A stretch of 42,804 bases of DNA from Syntrophobacteraceae bacterium (GCA_025454175.1 JALOOX010000026.1:1-42804); one strand, 5' to 3'. Positions 26,637 to 34,483 are shown, counted from the stretch's first letter. Notes: a model not told the origin generated them from the sequence alone. A program made the numbers and translations.

Positions 26637-27260
26637 TCACGACGGTTTGACGGGGGAGGGCTGCTTCAGCAACGCCTGGAGGTGAGGCGACTGGTGCCGC
26701 CGCATGCAGCGGGTCGCCCTCAGGATCGATTCGAAGTCGGCAATGGCCTCCTCGAGGTCGTCATTGACGATCAAGAAATCGTACCATGGCGCCTGGGCCA
26801 TCTCGGCGGTTGCCGTCTCGAGCCGCTTGCGCAGCTGCTCTTCCGATTCGGTTCCCCGTTTCGACAAACGGGCCTCGAGGGTTTCCGTGGAAGGGGGCAG
26901 GATGAAGATGGTCGTGGCCGTCGGATGGGTGATGAGAACCTGGCGCGCCCCCTGAACATCGATGTCGAAGAGGACGTCGCTGCCCGATTCGACCCAGCGC
27001 TCCACCGCCTCGCCGTCGGTTCCGTATAGCTCGCCATGGACCTCGGCCCACTCGAGGAACCTGGACTTCTCGACTCCTTCCAGGAACTCCCGCCGGCTCA
27101 GAAATCTGTAGTCCCGACCGTCCACTTCGCCGGGACGCGGCTTCCGGGTGGTGCATGACACCGAAAAGCGCAGGGAAGGCCATCGGGACAAGGCGGACTG
27201 AATGATCGTCGTCTTGCCCACTCCCGAAGGCGCTGAAACGATGAACAATCTACCGGACAT
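26637..27260 (-). CDS. gmk: Guanylate kinase
   Basis: 207 residues. P-loop APSGVGKTT (10-18), the GMP-binding SCTTRKPRPGEVDGRDY, and the LFDIDVQGARQV segment are all present. It phosphorylates GMP to GDP. The gene lies 19 bases after remA, and yicC precedes remA: the yicC-remA-gmk order is widely conserved. The C-terminus is about 10 residues longer than usual (LQALLKQPSPVKPS). Confidence 0.96.
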   Translation of the reverse strand: MSGRLFIVSAPSGVGKTTIIQSALSRWPSLRFSVSCTTRKPRPGEVDGRDYRFLSRREFLEGVEKSRFLEWAEVHGELYGTDGEAVERWVESGSDVLFDIDVQGARQVLITHPTATTIFILPPSTETLEARLSKRGTESEEQLRKRLETATAEMAQAPWYDFLIVNDDLEEAIADFESILRATRCMRRHQSPHLQALLKQPSPVKPS

Positions 27261-27279
27261 CTGATGTCACCATCCCGGT

Positions 27280-27567
27280 CTATTCCTTGGCTGCCTTGGC
27301 GGAGGCAGCCGATTCCCTGGTGCTGGCGTCGGAGACGAGCCTCTGGGCAATGGTTTCCGCCTGGACGCCCGACAGAATCACGTGGTCGCTGTCGGTGATG
27401 ATGATGGAACGCGTCCGGCGACCCATGGTAGCGTCGACCAGCTTGTTGGCCTGCCTCGCGTCCTCTTTCAGGCGCTTCATGGGGGCCGATGCCGGCGACA
27501 CGATGGCGACCACACGGTTGGCAAGGACCGTGTTCCCAAATCCAATGTTCAGCAGTTTCACTTCCAT
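27280..27567 (-). CDS. remA: RemA-family DNA-binding regulator (DUF370)
   Basis: 95 residues beginning [20 protein letters not shown], the DUF370/RemA signature, with [25 protein letters not shown] after it. In Bacillus subtilis RemA activates matrix genes as an oligomeric, ring-like DNA binder; in this lineage its target is unknown. The C-terminal 15 residues are Ala/Ser/Lys-rich. Start at 27567 with GGGGA upstream. The position between yicC and gmk repeats the Bacillus order (yloC-ylzA-gmk). Confidence 0.93.
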   Translation of the reverse strand: MEVKLLNIGFGNTVLANRVVAIVSPASAPMKRLKEDARQANKLVDATMGRRTRSIIITDSDHVILSGVQAETIAQRLVSDASTRESAASAKAAKE

Positions 27568-27655
27568 TCGCAGTCCCCGTTCGCGAGGTGAATGTTGTCC
27601 CCCAGGACGGAGGCCGGCCGTACCCTGGGGGATCGAACCGTCGATGGGCCGGCAA

Positions 27656-28537
27656 TCATTCGATATTCTGAACCTGTTCCTTGAGTTTGGCAATCTCTCC
27701 TTTCATCCTGACAACCGCCTGGATCAGATCCAGCTCACCAGTCTTGCATCCGATGGTATTGGTTTCGCGATGGAGCTCCTGGGTCATGAAATCGAGCTTC
27801 CGCCCATCGGATTCGGCCGGGGGCTCAATCAGGCTTCTGAACTGCCGGAGGTGGCTCCTGAGCCTGACGATCTCCTCGTTGATGTCGGAGCGTTCGGCGA
27901 GGCAGGCCACTTCCTGGAGCACGCGGTTCTCATCGACGGAGGCATCTCCGAGCAGTTCGCTCATTCTTTCGAGGAGCCGCCTCCTGAGCTCCTCGCCGAC
28001 GAGATCCTTGCGCCCGTCGATGGTGTTCAAGTCCGCTTCGATGGCGCGCAACCGATCGAGACAGTCCACTCGCAGTGCGTCCCCTTCGCGATTCCGCATC
28101 GACACGATCTGGGCGATCACTTCGTCCATGGCTTCGGCAAGGACTGACTGTATTTGCTCGCGCTGCGGAGTGTCGTTTTGAGCCTCGTAAATGTAGGGGA
28201 TCTTCAGGAGATGGTCGAGGGTGGGGGGCTCCGTGCCCGGCAGCTGTCGATGGATCTCCATGAGCTGCTCCCAGTAATGGAGCGCCAGCGGGATGCTGAT
28301 CCGGGGGGCCGTCTGTGCCGGGGTTGCGCTTTCCACCTGCACGAAGACCTCGATGCGCCCCCGGCGCAGAGATCGACCGATCTGCTTGCGCAGCATGTCC
28401 TCAAATTCGAGCAGATGCTTGGGAAGACGCAGCGATACGTCGAGGGAGCGGCCGTTGAGCGTACGCATTTCGACGGTGATCGAAAGTCCGTCGGCTTCCT
28501 TCTGGGTGCGGCCAAAAGCCGTCATGCTGCGGATCAC
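27656..28537 (-). CDS. yicC: YicC/YloC-family endoribonuclease
   Basis: 293 residues. It begins [10 protein letters not shown] and has the family's N-terminal [17 protein letters not shown] and C-terminal [31 protein letters not shown]. coli YicC is an endoribonuclease linked to small-RNA turnover. The acidic and His-bearing C-terminal motif is intact. DUF4416 lies 10 bases upstream and remA 88 bases downstream. Confidence 0.95.
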   Translation of the reverse strand: MIRSMTAFGRTQKEADGLSITVEMRTLNGRSLDVSLRLPKHLLEFEDMLRKQIGRSLRRGRIEVFVQVESATPAQTAPRISIPLALHYWEQLMEIHRQLPGTEPPTLDHLLKIPYIYEAQNDTPQREQIQSVLAEAMDEVIAQIVSMRNREGDALRVDCLDRLRAIEADLNTIDGRKDLVGEELRRRLLERMSELLGDASVDENRVLQEVACLAERSDINEEIVRLRSHLRQFRSLIEPPAESDGRKLDFMTQELHRETNTIGCKTGELDLIQAVVRMKGEIAKLKEQVQNIE

Positions 28538-28547
28538 GCGGGTCTCC

Positions 28548-29093
28548 TCAGGATAAGGTTCGGGGCAGACGGCCGGTTCGCTGAAACAGGAGCTTTCGCT
28601 TCAGCGCCTTCAGAAAATGGAGGAGCATCGGCTCGCGGTAATCGGCATAGGTCCAGGGGAGGGCGCGATAACCTCCCTTCTGGTAGATGAGGGTGAGATC
28701 GGCATAGATACCGTTCCTCAGGTAAATTCGGTGAGTGAAGTTCTTGCCGCTCGCCAGGATCAACCGCTCCTCGGTGAGAATTCCAGGATCCAGGTTGACG
28801 CGGCGTTTGCCCTGGTCGGAAAACCCGATCTCCAGCTCATTCGTGGCCAGCTTGATGTCAGGCAGGGCCCCCGGCTCCACCAGGTTTTCGAAACTGGCCA
28901 CCTGCCTCACAAGGCCGGCTCCCATCTCCCTCTCATAATAGGTGGTGTACACGAAGGGAATCGGCTCCGTGAGCATATCCAGCGCTCCGAATCTCTCCTG
29001 GAGGATGTCGAGAGCCTTCCCTCGAATCCCTGTTTCACGAAACAGCAGCCCAACGATCAGTTTCGCGGGGGGAGGCTCGGTCGGTCGGCTCAT
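28548..29093 (-). CDS. DUF4416 family protein
   Basis: 181 residues matching DUF4416 in my recollection: N-terminal KLIVGLLFR, then FVYTTYYEREMG, LVEPGALPDIKLATNELE, RRVNLDPGIL and a C-terminal YPxTY-like region (ALPWTYADYREPMLLHFLKALK). No signal peptide or membrane segment, so cytoplasmic. It lies between hldE1 and yicC with gaps of 18 and 10 bases, so it is in the operon. The function is unknown. Confidence 0.85.
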   Translation of the reverse strand: MSRPTEPPPAKLIVGLLFRETGIRGKALDILQERFGALDMLTEPIPFVYTTYYEREMGAGLVRQVASFENLVEPGALPDIKLATNELEIGFSDQGKRRVNLDPGILTEERLILASGKNFTHRIYLRNGIYADLTLIYQKGGYRALPWTYADYREPMLLHFLKALKRKLLFQRTGRLPRTLS

Positions 29094-29111
29094 CGGCGAC
29101 TTTTCACCCCA

Positions 29112-30125
29112 TCAGCATGCACAGGTTTCCAGTGCCAGGAGCAGGTTCTCGCGGTTCACGGCCACCGTTCCCACCTCCCCCACCACGATGCCGGCAGCCA
29201 GGTTCGCCAGCAGAGCGGCATCCACCGTCGAAAGTCCCGCAGCCATCCCCAGGGCCATGGTGGCGATGACGGTATCGCCGGCTCCCGTCACATCGAAAAC
29301 CGTTCGGGCCACCGTGGGAATGGAGGCCATGTCTCCATTTCGGTGAAAGAGGCTCATGCCGTCCTTCCCCCGGGTGATGAGGACCGACTCACATTCGAGG
29401 TCGCGCAGGAGCACCTCGGCGGCCGCCTTCAGGCCTCCCTCGTCCCGGATCTCGACCCCGGCCATGCGGGCGGCCTCGTGATGGTTCGGTGTGATGAGCG
29501 TGACTCCACGGTACATGACGGGATTCTGGACCTTGGGGTCCACGATGACGGGAACCCGCGACGCAGCCTGCATGGACCGGGTCCGGTCCATGAGCTCCGG
29601 AGTGATGACCCCCTTGGCGTAATCCGAGAGAATGAGAGCATCCACGCGACCCAGGTTGTCCTCGAGATACCTGGCGATATGATCCATCGTGTCGTGCTCG
29701 ACGGGCCTTCTTTCCTCACGGTCAAACCGAACCACCTGCTGGTTTCGCGCAATGATGCGGGTCTTCATGGTCGTGGGGCGGTTTTCCTCCACCACCACGC
29801 CCTCCGTGGAGACGCCCGCGCGGCGCAGCAGTCTCACGAGCTCCCGACCGCCCGGATCGTTCCCCACCACACCCGATACCATGGCCCTGGCGCCGAGGGC
29901 CGCGACGTTATGCACCACGTTGGCGGACCCCCCGAGCAGCCGGGTCTCCTCGTGGACATCCACCACTGGCACCGGAGCTTCGGGAGAGATTCGCTGCACC
30001 TCACCCCAGACGAATACGTCCAGCATCAGGTCGCCGATGACCATGATGCGACATGAGGGGAAGCGGTCCAACGCTTCCTTCAGCCTTGGTGTCCGCGCCG
30101 GATCGAAGGAAAGGTGGGTGTGCAT
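29112..30125 (-). CDS. hldE1: D-glycero-beta-D-manno-heptose-7-phosphate kinase (RfaE domain I)
   Basis: 337 residues of the PfkB ribokinase superfamily. IMVIGDLMLDVFVWG, ISPEAPVPVVDV, GGSANVVHNVAALGA, and the catalytic DVTGAGDTVIATMAL (Asp as base) are present. It phosphorylates heptose 7-phosphate for the LPS inner core. The adenylyltransferase domain of bifunctional HldE is absent, so a separate nucleotidyltransferase is needed elsewhere. The frame also offers a GTG at 30143 that nearly touches the previous stop and could be used by coupling. I chose the ATG because it gives the usual N-terminus. Confidence 0.9.
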   Translation of the reverse strand: MHTHLSFDPARTPRLKEALDRFPSCRIMVIGDLMLDVFVWGEVQRISPEAPVPVVDVHEETRLLGGSANVVHNVAALGARAMVSGVVGNDPGGRELVRLLRRAGVSTEGVVVEENRPTTMKTRIIARNQQVVRFDREERRPVEHDTMDHIARYLEDNLGRVDALILSDYAKGVITPELMDRTRSMQAASRVPVIVDPKVQNPVMYRGVTLITPNHHEAARMAGVEIRDEGGLKAAAEVLLRDLECESVLITRGKDGMSLFHRNGDMASIPTVARTVFDVTGAGDTVIATMALGMAAGLSTVDAALLANLAAGIVVGEVGTVAVNRENLLLALETCAC

Positions 30126-30144
30126 GGGATGGCTGACTTGCACC

Positions 30145-30318
30145 TCATTTTGGCAGGGGTTTGGCCTCGTCGATGAGCATGATGGGGATGCCGTCCCGAA
30201 TCTCGTAGACGAGCAGGCATGCGTCGCAGATCAAGCCGTCCCGGGCCTCGTTGAGCTCAATGGGGCCCTTGCATTTGGGGCAGGCGAGAATGTCGAGAAG
30301 CTCCTTGCTGATGGGCAT
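30145..30318 (-). CDS. Trm112-family small zinc-binding protein
   Basis: 57 residues: ELLDILACPKCKGPIEL then LICDACLLVYEIRDGIPIML. Four Cys (13, 16, 31, 34) form two CxxC pairs as in the Trm112/YcaR family. Eukaryotic Trm112 activates methyltransferases; bacterial members often sit beside LPS genes, as here next to hldE1. AAGGAC stands 6 bases before the ATG. Confidence 0.9.
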   Translation of the reverse strand: MPISKELLDILACPKCKGPIELNEARDGLICDACLLVYEIRDGIPIMLIDEAKPLPK

Positions 30319-30428
30319 GGTCGGTCCTTGTGAAGTGATGGTGATTGCCTTTGATCTCGGGGAATCGGTGGTCCGGTGAACCCGGCGGGCAGCGCCGGCC
30401 GGACCATCGTGAGCCGTTGCAGCCTGTC

Positions 30429-30914
30429 TCACGAGTCACTTTGGGCGTCGTCGTCCTTTTGTATATCCAACATCTGCTGGTAGCTCTCAATGGTCGAGCG
30501 CAGTTTGGATTCGAGCTGGATTCTCTGGCGCTTGAGCTCGGCGATATCCTGGTGGAGCTGGGCGAGACGCTGGTGCGCCGATTGAAGCATTTTCTCGGCC
30601 TTGAGCTCGGCGTCGGCAAGGATCAGCCTGGCTTCCCTCTCCGCGTTGGCCTTCATCTGCTCGACGGTCTTGTGAGCATTGACGAGCACATTGCGGATGG
30701 TCTTTTCCCTCTCCTTATATTCCTTGAGCTCCTTTTCCTGCTCGCCGATCCTTCGGCGCAGGTCAGCGGATTCCATCCGCTGATGAGCCATCTCCTCCGC
30801 CGCCATCTGGAGGAACTGCTCCACCTCCTTCGGGTCCAGCCCCATCAGCCGCTTGCGGAACTGCTTGTGCTGGATATCGGCCGGCGTCCAGTCCAGGGTG
30901 CTCACCGTGTCCAT
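30429..30914 (-). CDS. DivIVA-domain protein
   Basis: 161 residues. The N-terminal TPADIQHKQFRKRLMGLDPKEVEQFL matches the DivIVA membrane-curvature domain; the rest (about 45-150) is one long coiled coil. DivIVA proteins gather at poles or division sites. The gene overlaps the end of yggT (TGATGATG); the second ATG has the better spacing to GGTGG and was taken. The pairing yggT-divIVA is also seen in Gram-positive division clusters. Confidence 0.88.
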   Translation of the reverse strand: MDTVSTLDWTPADIQHKQFRKRLMGLDPKEVEQFLQMAAEEMAHQRMESADLRRRIGEQEKELKEYKEREKTIRNVLVNAHKTVEQMKANAEREARLILADAELKAEKMLQSAHQRLAQLHQDIAELKRQRIQLESKLRSTIESYQQMLDIQKDDDAQSDS

Positions 30915-30916
30915 CA

Positions 30917-31234
30917 TCAACCACCGAACTGCCTGGCCAGAGCGAAGAGCGTCGGGACCAGGAACTTCTCAAGGAAGACAATGGCCAGGATCACCACCAT
31001 GGGGGCAAAGTCGATACCTCCGAAGTGCAGGGGAATCTGTCGCCTGAGGGCCCCCAGGACAGGCTCCGTGGCGCTGTAGAGGAACCTGACGATGGGGTTG
31101 TACGGGTCGGGGTTCACCCAGGAAAGGACTGCGCGGGCAATGATGATCCACATGTAGATGTTGAGCACCATTGCGATCACGTAAGCGAGGGCCTCGAACA
31201 GATAACCTACGATAAACATGATGGTCGATTTCAC
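30917..31234 (-). CDS. YggT family membrane protein
   Basis: 105 residues with two long hydrophobic hairpins (about 7-33 and 73-100). The middle bears the family motif ARAVLSWVNPDPYNPIVRFLYSATEPVLGALRR. YggT proteins are small inner-membrane proteins linked to osmotic tolerance and division. GAGGTGAAATCGACC precedes the ATG. It is the first gene of the minus-strand block running to 25806. Confidence 0.93.
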   Translation of the reverse strand: MKSTIMFIVGYLFEALAYVIAMVLNIYMWIIIARAVLSWVNPDPYNPIVRFLYSATEPVLGALRRQIPLHFGGIDFAPMVVILAIVFLEKFLVPTLFALARQFGG

Positions 31235-31371
31235 CTCGAGAGGATTGAGAAGAGGGCTATTGTCAGCTTTCGCTCAAAATTCCATGAGACATTCATCATA
31301 AGCCGAAACCATCCTGAAAACTACCGGGTTTCACGCCGACTGTCAACTTCAAGTCCCCCTTGAATATACGA

Positions 31372-31399
31372 TTGACAACCTGATTCAAGGCAAGATAGA
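31372..31399 (+). promoter_or_regulatory. Candidate sigma-70 promoter for the DUF4412/activator pair
   Basis: A perfect TTGACA (31372-31377) is followed after 16 bases by GATAGA (31394-31399). It stands about 50 bases before the ATG at 31446. The -10 box is weak, so confidence is moderate. Confidence 0.4.
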
Positions 31400-31445
31400 A
31401 ACCCGCTGGAAGCAAGTGCATACCACACTCAAGGGGGGAAAGCAT

Positions 31446-32036
31446 ATGAAGACCCGTTCCTGTAAGCCCTTTGTGCTTTTTCTGGCTGTCGTGACCGCGG
31501 TTACCCTGACGGCATTCGGCTTTTCCATGGCCGCGGATTTTTCCGCGGACTTCTCGGTGAAGACCACCGGGGAGGACGAAGTCAAGGGCAAGATCTTCGT
31601 CAAGGGCAACAAGATCCGTCAGGAAGTGACCGAGGAGGGGGACACGCAGATCCTGATCATCCGCCCCGACAAGAATGTGACCTGGATGATCACTCCGGAT
31701 GAGAAAATGTACATGGAGATCCCCTACGAGTCGGAAAGCCAGTCGGTGGAGCCCTGGTCCGCCGAAAAGGAAAAGGGCGCCAAGTACCTGGGCGAAGAGA
31801 CCGTCAACGGCCATCCCGCCAAGAAATATGAGACCGTGGAAGAAGGCGAGAAGGTGTCCTACTGGATTTCCAAGAAGCTCAACTTCCCCGTCAAGATCCA
31901 GGATTCCGAGTCCGTCATGGAATACAGGAACATCAAGGAGGGATCGGTCGCGGACTCGCAGTTTGATGTTCCATCGGGCTATGAGAAAATGACCATGCCG
32001 GTCATGCCCGGCGCGAAGGGATCTTCCAATCAGTAA
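31446..32036 (+). CDS. Periplasmic DUF4412 domain protein
   Basis: 196 residues. A clear signal peptide (about 1-30, ending FSMAA) is followed by a beta-rich domain: FSVKTTGEDEVKGKIFVKGNKIRQEV, QILIIRPDKNVTWMI, KKYETVEEGEKVSYWISKKLNFPVKI, SQFDVPSGYEKM. This alternating pattern is that of DUF4412, which resembles the LolA/LolB lipoprotein-carrier fold. GGGGGGA stands upstream of the ATG. The sigma-54 activator starts 20 bases after its stop, so the two are probably cotranscribed. Confidence 0.82.
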   Translation: MKTRSCKPFVLFLAVVTAVTLTAFGFSMAADFSADFSVKTTGEDEVKGKIFVKGNKIRQEVTEEGDTQILIIRPDKNVTWMITPDEKMYMEIPYESESQSVEPWSAEKEKGAKYLGEETVNGHPAKKYETVEEGEKVSYWISKKLNFPVKIQDSESVMEYRNIKEGSVADSQFDVPSGYEKMTMPVMPGAKGSSNQ

Positions 32037-32056
32037 AGCCGGGCGCAAAGGTCACC

Positions 32057-33394
32057 ATGAGCTCCGCCCTTGAAGGTCTCCTGGCCGACAAGAAGAATCT
32101 CGAGCAGATTCTCGACAACCTGATGGAAGGGATCATCGCTCACGACCGGGAGCGCAGGATTCTTTTCTTCAACCGGGCCGCCGAGGAGATCACCGGCTAC
32201 AGCAAGGCCGAGGTCATCGGAAAGGACTGCCACGAAGCGTTCTCGTCGCCTTTCTGCGGGGAGCGCTGTTCGTTCTGTGGATCGGCACCCGAGCTCCTGG
32301 AGCACCTCTCGTACCCCCTGAACATTCTGAGCAAGCACGGCGAGCCCAGGCGCATCGAGATGTCGGTCACGGGAATGACGGACGAAAATGGCTGCTTCGT
32401 CGGGGTGCTCGCGGCATTCCGGGACGTGACGGACCTCATCGGCCTGAAGACCAGGCTCGGGGAGTTGAATTCCTTTGCCGGCATCATAGGCCGTGACCAC
32501 AAGATGCTGCAGATTTATGAACAGATCCGGGAGCTCGCCACCAACGACTATCCAGTGCACATCAGCGGGGAGACTGGCACCGGCAAGGAGCTGGTGGCCG
32601 CGGCGATCCACAACGAGAGCCGGCGGGGCGGCCGGCCTTTCGTTCCGGTGAACTGCGGAGCATTGCCCGAAGGCCTCCTGGAAAGCGAGCTGTTCGGCCA
32701 CGTGAGGGGGGCTTTTTCCGGGGCCGTGCGGGACAAGAAGGGACGGTTCGAGCTGGCCGACGGGGGCACCATTTTTCTGGATGAAGTCGGAGATCTCCCC
32801 AAGGCCATGCAGGTCAAGCTGCTGAGGGTGCTGCAGGCGGGCACATTCGACCGGGTGGGCGGGGAGAAGACCATCCGTGCCGACGTGCGGATCATCAGTG
32901 CAACCAACCTGGATCTCAGGCGTGAGGTCGAAAGGCAGAATTTCAGGGACGACCTGTACTACCGGCTCTGCGTTTTCCCGATTCACCTGCCCCCCTTGAG
33001 GGAGAGGCGCAACGACATCCCACTGCTGACTTCCCACTTCCTGGACCAGGCGCGCAAGCGGGGTCAAAGGGCAGCTGGAATCTCCAGCGAGGCGCTCTCG
33101 GCCATGATGGATTACGTCTGGCCGGGTAACGTGAGAGAGCTTCAGAACTCCATCCACTTCGGTCTGGTCAAGGGCAAGGGCCGCGAGGTCCAGCTGGAGG
33201 ACCTCCCGCCTGAAATCCGCAAGGCCACGCTCAGGAGTCGGGGAGTGTCCGCTTTCCGCAAGCTCGATCCCCGATCCGTACGGGATGCTCTCCTGCAGGC
33301 GGGAGGCAACAAGGTGAAGGCGGCCCGCATCCTTGGAGTCGGGCGCGCCACGTTGTACCGCTTCCTGGAGCGGGCCCGGGTGGATGTATCATGA
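32057..33394 (+). CDS. Sigma-54 activator with a cysteine-rich PAS domain
   Basis: 445 residues. PAS domain (about 12-128) holding C58, C67, C71 and C74 (CHEAFSSPFCGERCSFCGS) plus C113; AAA+ domain (about 141-370) with Walker A GETGTGKE (171-178), Walker B IFLDE (239-243) and FRDDLYYRL; and a Fis-type helix-turn-helix (about 405-440, NKVKAARILGVGRATLYRFL). The sigma-54 contact loop reads GAFSGA (218-223), a Ser for the usual Thr. The Cys spacing suggests a metal or Fe-S redox sensor in the PAS domain; this is inference. AAAGGT precedes the ATG. A perfect palindrome overlaps its stop codon, and a sigma-54 promoter for flavodoxin, superoxide reductase and cydAB lies 230 bases on. Confidence 0.93.
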   Translation: MSSALEGLLADKKNLEQILDNLMEGIIAHDRERRILFFNRAAEEITGYSKAEVIGKDCHEAFSSPFCGERCSFCGSAPELLEHLSYPLNILSKHGEPRRIEMSVTGMTDENGCFVGVLAAFRDVTDLIGLKTRLGELNSFAGIIGRDHKMLQIYEQIRELATNDYPVHISGETGTGKELVAAAIHNESRRGGRPFVPVNCGALPEGLLESELFGHVRGAFSGAVRDKKGRFELADGGTIFLDEVGDLPKAMQVKLLRVLQAGTFDRVGGEKTIRADVRIISATNLDLRREVERQNFRDDLYYRLCVFPIHLPPLRERRNDIPLLTSHFLDQARKRGQRAAGISSEALSAMMDYVWPGNVRELQNSIHFGLVKGKGREVQLEDLPPEIRKATLRSRGVSAFRKLDPRSVRDALLQAGGNKVKAARILGVGRATLYRFLERARVDVS

Positions 33395-33410
33395 GACAGT
33401 TTTGTCTCAT
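33391..33410. promoter_or_regulatory. Perfect palindrome, probable activator binding site (UAS)
   Basis: ATGAGACA (33391-33398) - GTTT - TGTCTCAT (33403-33410), an 8-bp inverted repeat without mismatch. It includes the activator's stop codon and lies about 210 bases before the -24 box of the sigma-54 promoter. That is the usual range for an enhancer-binding protein. Single TGAGACA/TGTCTCA half-sites follow at 33420-33426 and 33511-33517. Confidence 0.6.
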
Positions 33411-33419
33411 TCGTCGCCG

Positions 33420-33426
33420 TGAGACA
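33420..33426. promoter_or_regulatory. TGAGACA half-site
   Basis: One exact half of the palindrome at 33391, in the same orientation as its left arm and 28 bases downstream of it. It has no matching right arm. Isolated 7-mers of this kind are expected by chance in a window this size, so only its closeness to the palindrome and promoter gives it weight. Confidence 0.3.
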
Positions 33427-33461
33427 GATAAACCCGTTTCGCCTGGCGCTTTTCATTGAAA

Positions 33462-33474
33462 TATCAATCATCTG
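33462..33474 (+). promoter_or_regulatory. IHF-like site
   Basis: TATCAA-TCAT-CTG fits the consensus WATCAA-N4-TTR with one mismatch and sits in the only AT-rich stretch of the region. It lies between the palindrome and the sigma-54 promoter, where IHF bends DNA for loop contact. Confidence 0.35.
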
Positions 33475-33510
33475 AATATTAACGACCCGCTGGGGCCCCC
33501 TGGCCCCTGG

Positions 33511-33517
33511 TGTCTCA
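33511..33517. promoter_or_regulatory. TGTCTCA half-site
   Basis: An exact half-site in the orientation of the palindrome's right arm, about 110 bases upstream of the -24 box. There is no matching left arm. It is reported for its position only. Confidence 0.3.
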
Positions 33518-33620
33518 TGTTCAGTCGATCCTTCGACGGCCGGTCGGCCACTACGACCATCTGGCGGCTAACATTCCGATATACATAAACTTTCGTCCAT
33601 CACAAACGATCCTTGGCTGC

Positions 33621-33636
33621 CTGGTATGTTCCTTGC
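33621..33636 (+). promoter_or_regulatory. Sigma-54 (-24/-12) promoter
   Basis: CTGGTATGTTCCTTGC has the invariant GG and GC with exactly 10 bases between them. It matches YTGGCACG-N4-TTGC at most positions (T for C twice in the -24 box). The start of transcription would fall near 33648, about 43 bases before the ATG at 33691. Together with the upstream palindrome and the adjacent sigma-54 activator, this is a coherent regulated promoter. Confidence 0.7.
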
Positions 33637-33690
33637 CCTTGAGAAATCGCTTGAACGCGGTTCGAGAGACTCGACGGGGGCGGAAGGCCT

Positions 33691-33924
33691 ATGAAAAGAT
33701 GTGATGAAATCCTTCGCAGAACGCTGGCTTTGGCGGATGCAATGTCGGAGATCGCCGACGAGGGAGACGGCGCCCGCGAGGACGTGGGGTGCGGGGTGTT
33801 GTATGGAATGCTGCGGGACTCGGCCTACAAGATTCGGAGGCTGGCCGAGGAGGAGCGTGAAGCCCACATCCGCAAGGGCTGGTGGAAGGATCCCGAAGGA
33901 GAATCCGGAGGCTCCACCTCCTGA
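33691..33924 (+). CDS. Unrecognised small helical protein, first gene of the sigma-54 unit
   Basis: 77 residues, largely helical and charged: DEILRRTLALADAMSEIADE, then CGVLYGMLRDSAYKIRRLAE and a basic HIRKGWWK near the end. It has two Cys (C4 and one in the VGCGVLYG segment), no signal peptide and no membrane segment. GGAAGG stands 3 bases before the ATG. It is the first gene behind the sigma-54 promoter and precedes the flavodoxin by 79 bases. I cannot place it in a named family; its position suggests a role in oxygen or redox stress. Confidence 0.75.
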   Translation: MKRCDEILRRTLALADAMSEIADEGDGAREDVGCGVLYGMLRDSAYKIRRLAEEEREAHIRKGWWKDPEGESGGSTS

Positions 33925-34003
33925 GCACGGGTTTCGTGCCGCGAACATTGCCGCCCATCCATCGGGCAGGACCATTCAATCAAACCAAGCGAGGAGTGAA
34001 ATC

Positions 34004-34444
34004 ATGGCTAAGGCTTTGGTCATCTATGCGACGCGCACCAACCAGACCAAGGGGATTGCAGACCTTGTGGCCGAGGGCATGCGGCTCAAGGGGTGTGAAG
34101 TCACGGTGCTGAATGTGAACGAATTCGACAAGAAGGGGGTCGATCCCCAGGAGTTCGACGCCATCATCCTGGGTGCGGCGACCTATCACGGGGAAATGAT
34201 CCAGACCATGAAGACGTTCCTCTTCAACCTGGAGAAGTTCACGCTGGAAGGGAAGATCGGCGGAGCTTTCGGCGCGTTCGGCTGGAGCGGCGAGGCTCCG
34301 GGTCGGATCTACGACACCCTGAAGAACATCTACAAGATGGAGATGGTGGGCGGTCCCCTGATGCTGAAGAACCCGTCGCTGGGCGGTGGAATCCAGATGG
34401 CTCAGGATTACGGCAAAGAGGTCGCGAAGAAGCTGGGACTGTAA
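34004..34444 (+). CDS. Flavodoxin-domain protein
   Basis: 146 residues. The FMN phosphate loop is TRTNQT near the N-terminus (ALVIYATRTNQTKGIADLV). Flavin-contact regions are LGAATYHGEMIQTMK and GAFGAFGWSGEAPGRI, as in the flavodoxin half of FprA-type flavoproteins. The metallo-lactamase half is absent, so this is a free electron carrier. GAGGAG precedes the ATG at 34004. Lying between the sigma-54 promoter and superoxide reductase, it may feed electrons to the reductase. Confidence 0.88.
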   Translation: MAKALVIYATRTNQTKGIADLVAEGMRLKGCEVTVLNVNEFDKKGVDPQEFDAIILGAATYHGEMIQTMKTFLFNLEKFTLEGKIGGAFGAFGWSGEAPGRIYDTLKNIYKMEMVGGPLMLKNPSLGGGIQMAQDYGKEVAKKLGL

Positions 34445-34483
34445 GTTTACAGGATGCTCGAACCACAAACGAGGAGGTAAGTG

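Noticed and set aside
28617..30056. A 479-residue plus-strand frame over DUF4416 and hldE1
   Set aside because: It is antisense to two genes with clear family motifs and shows His/Arg-rich shadow composition.
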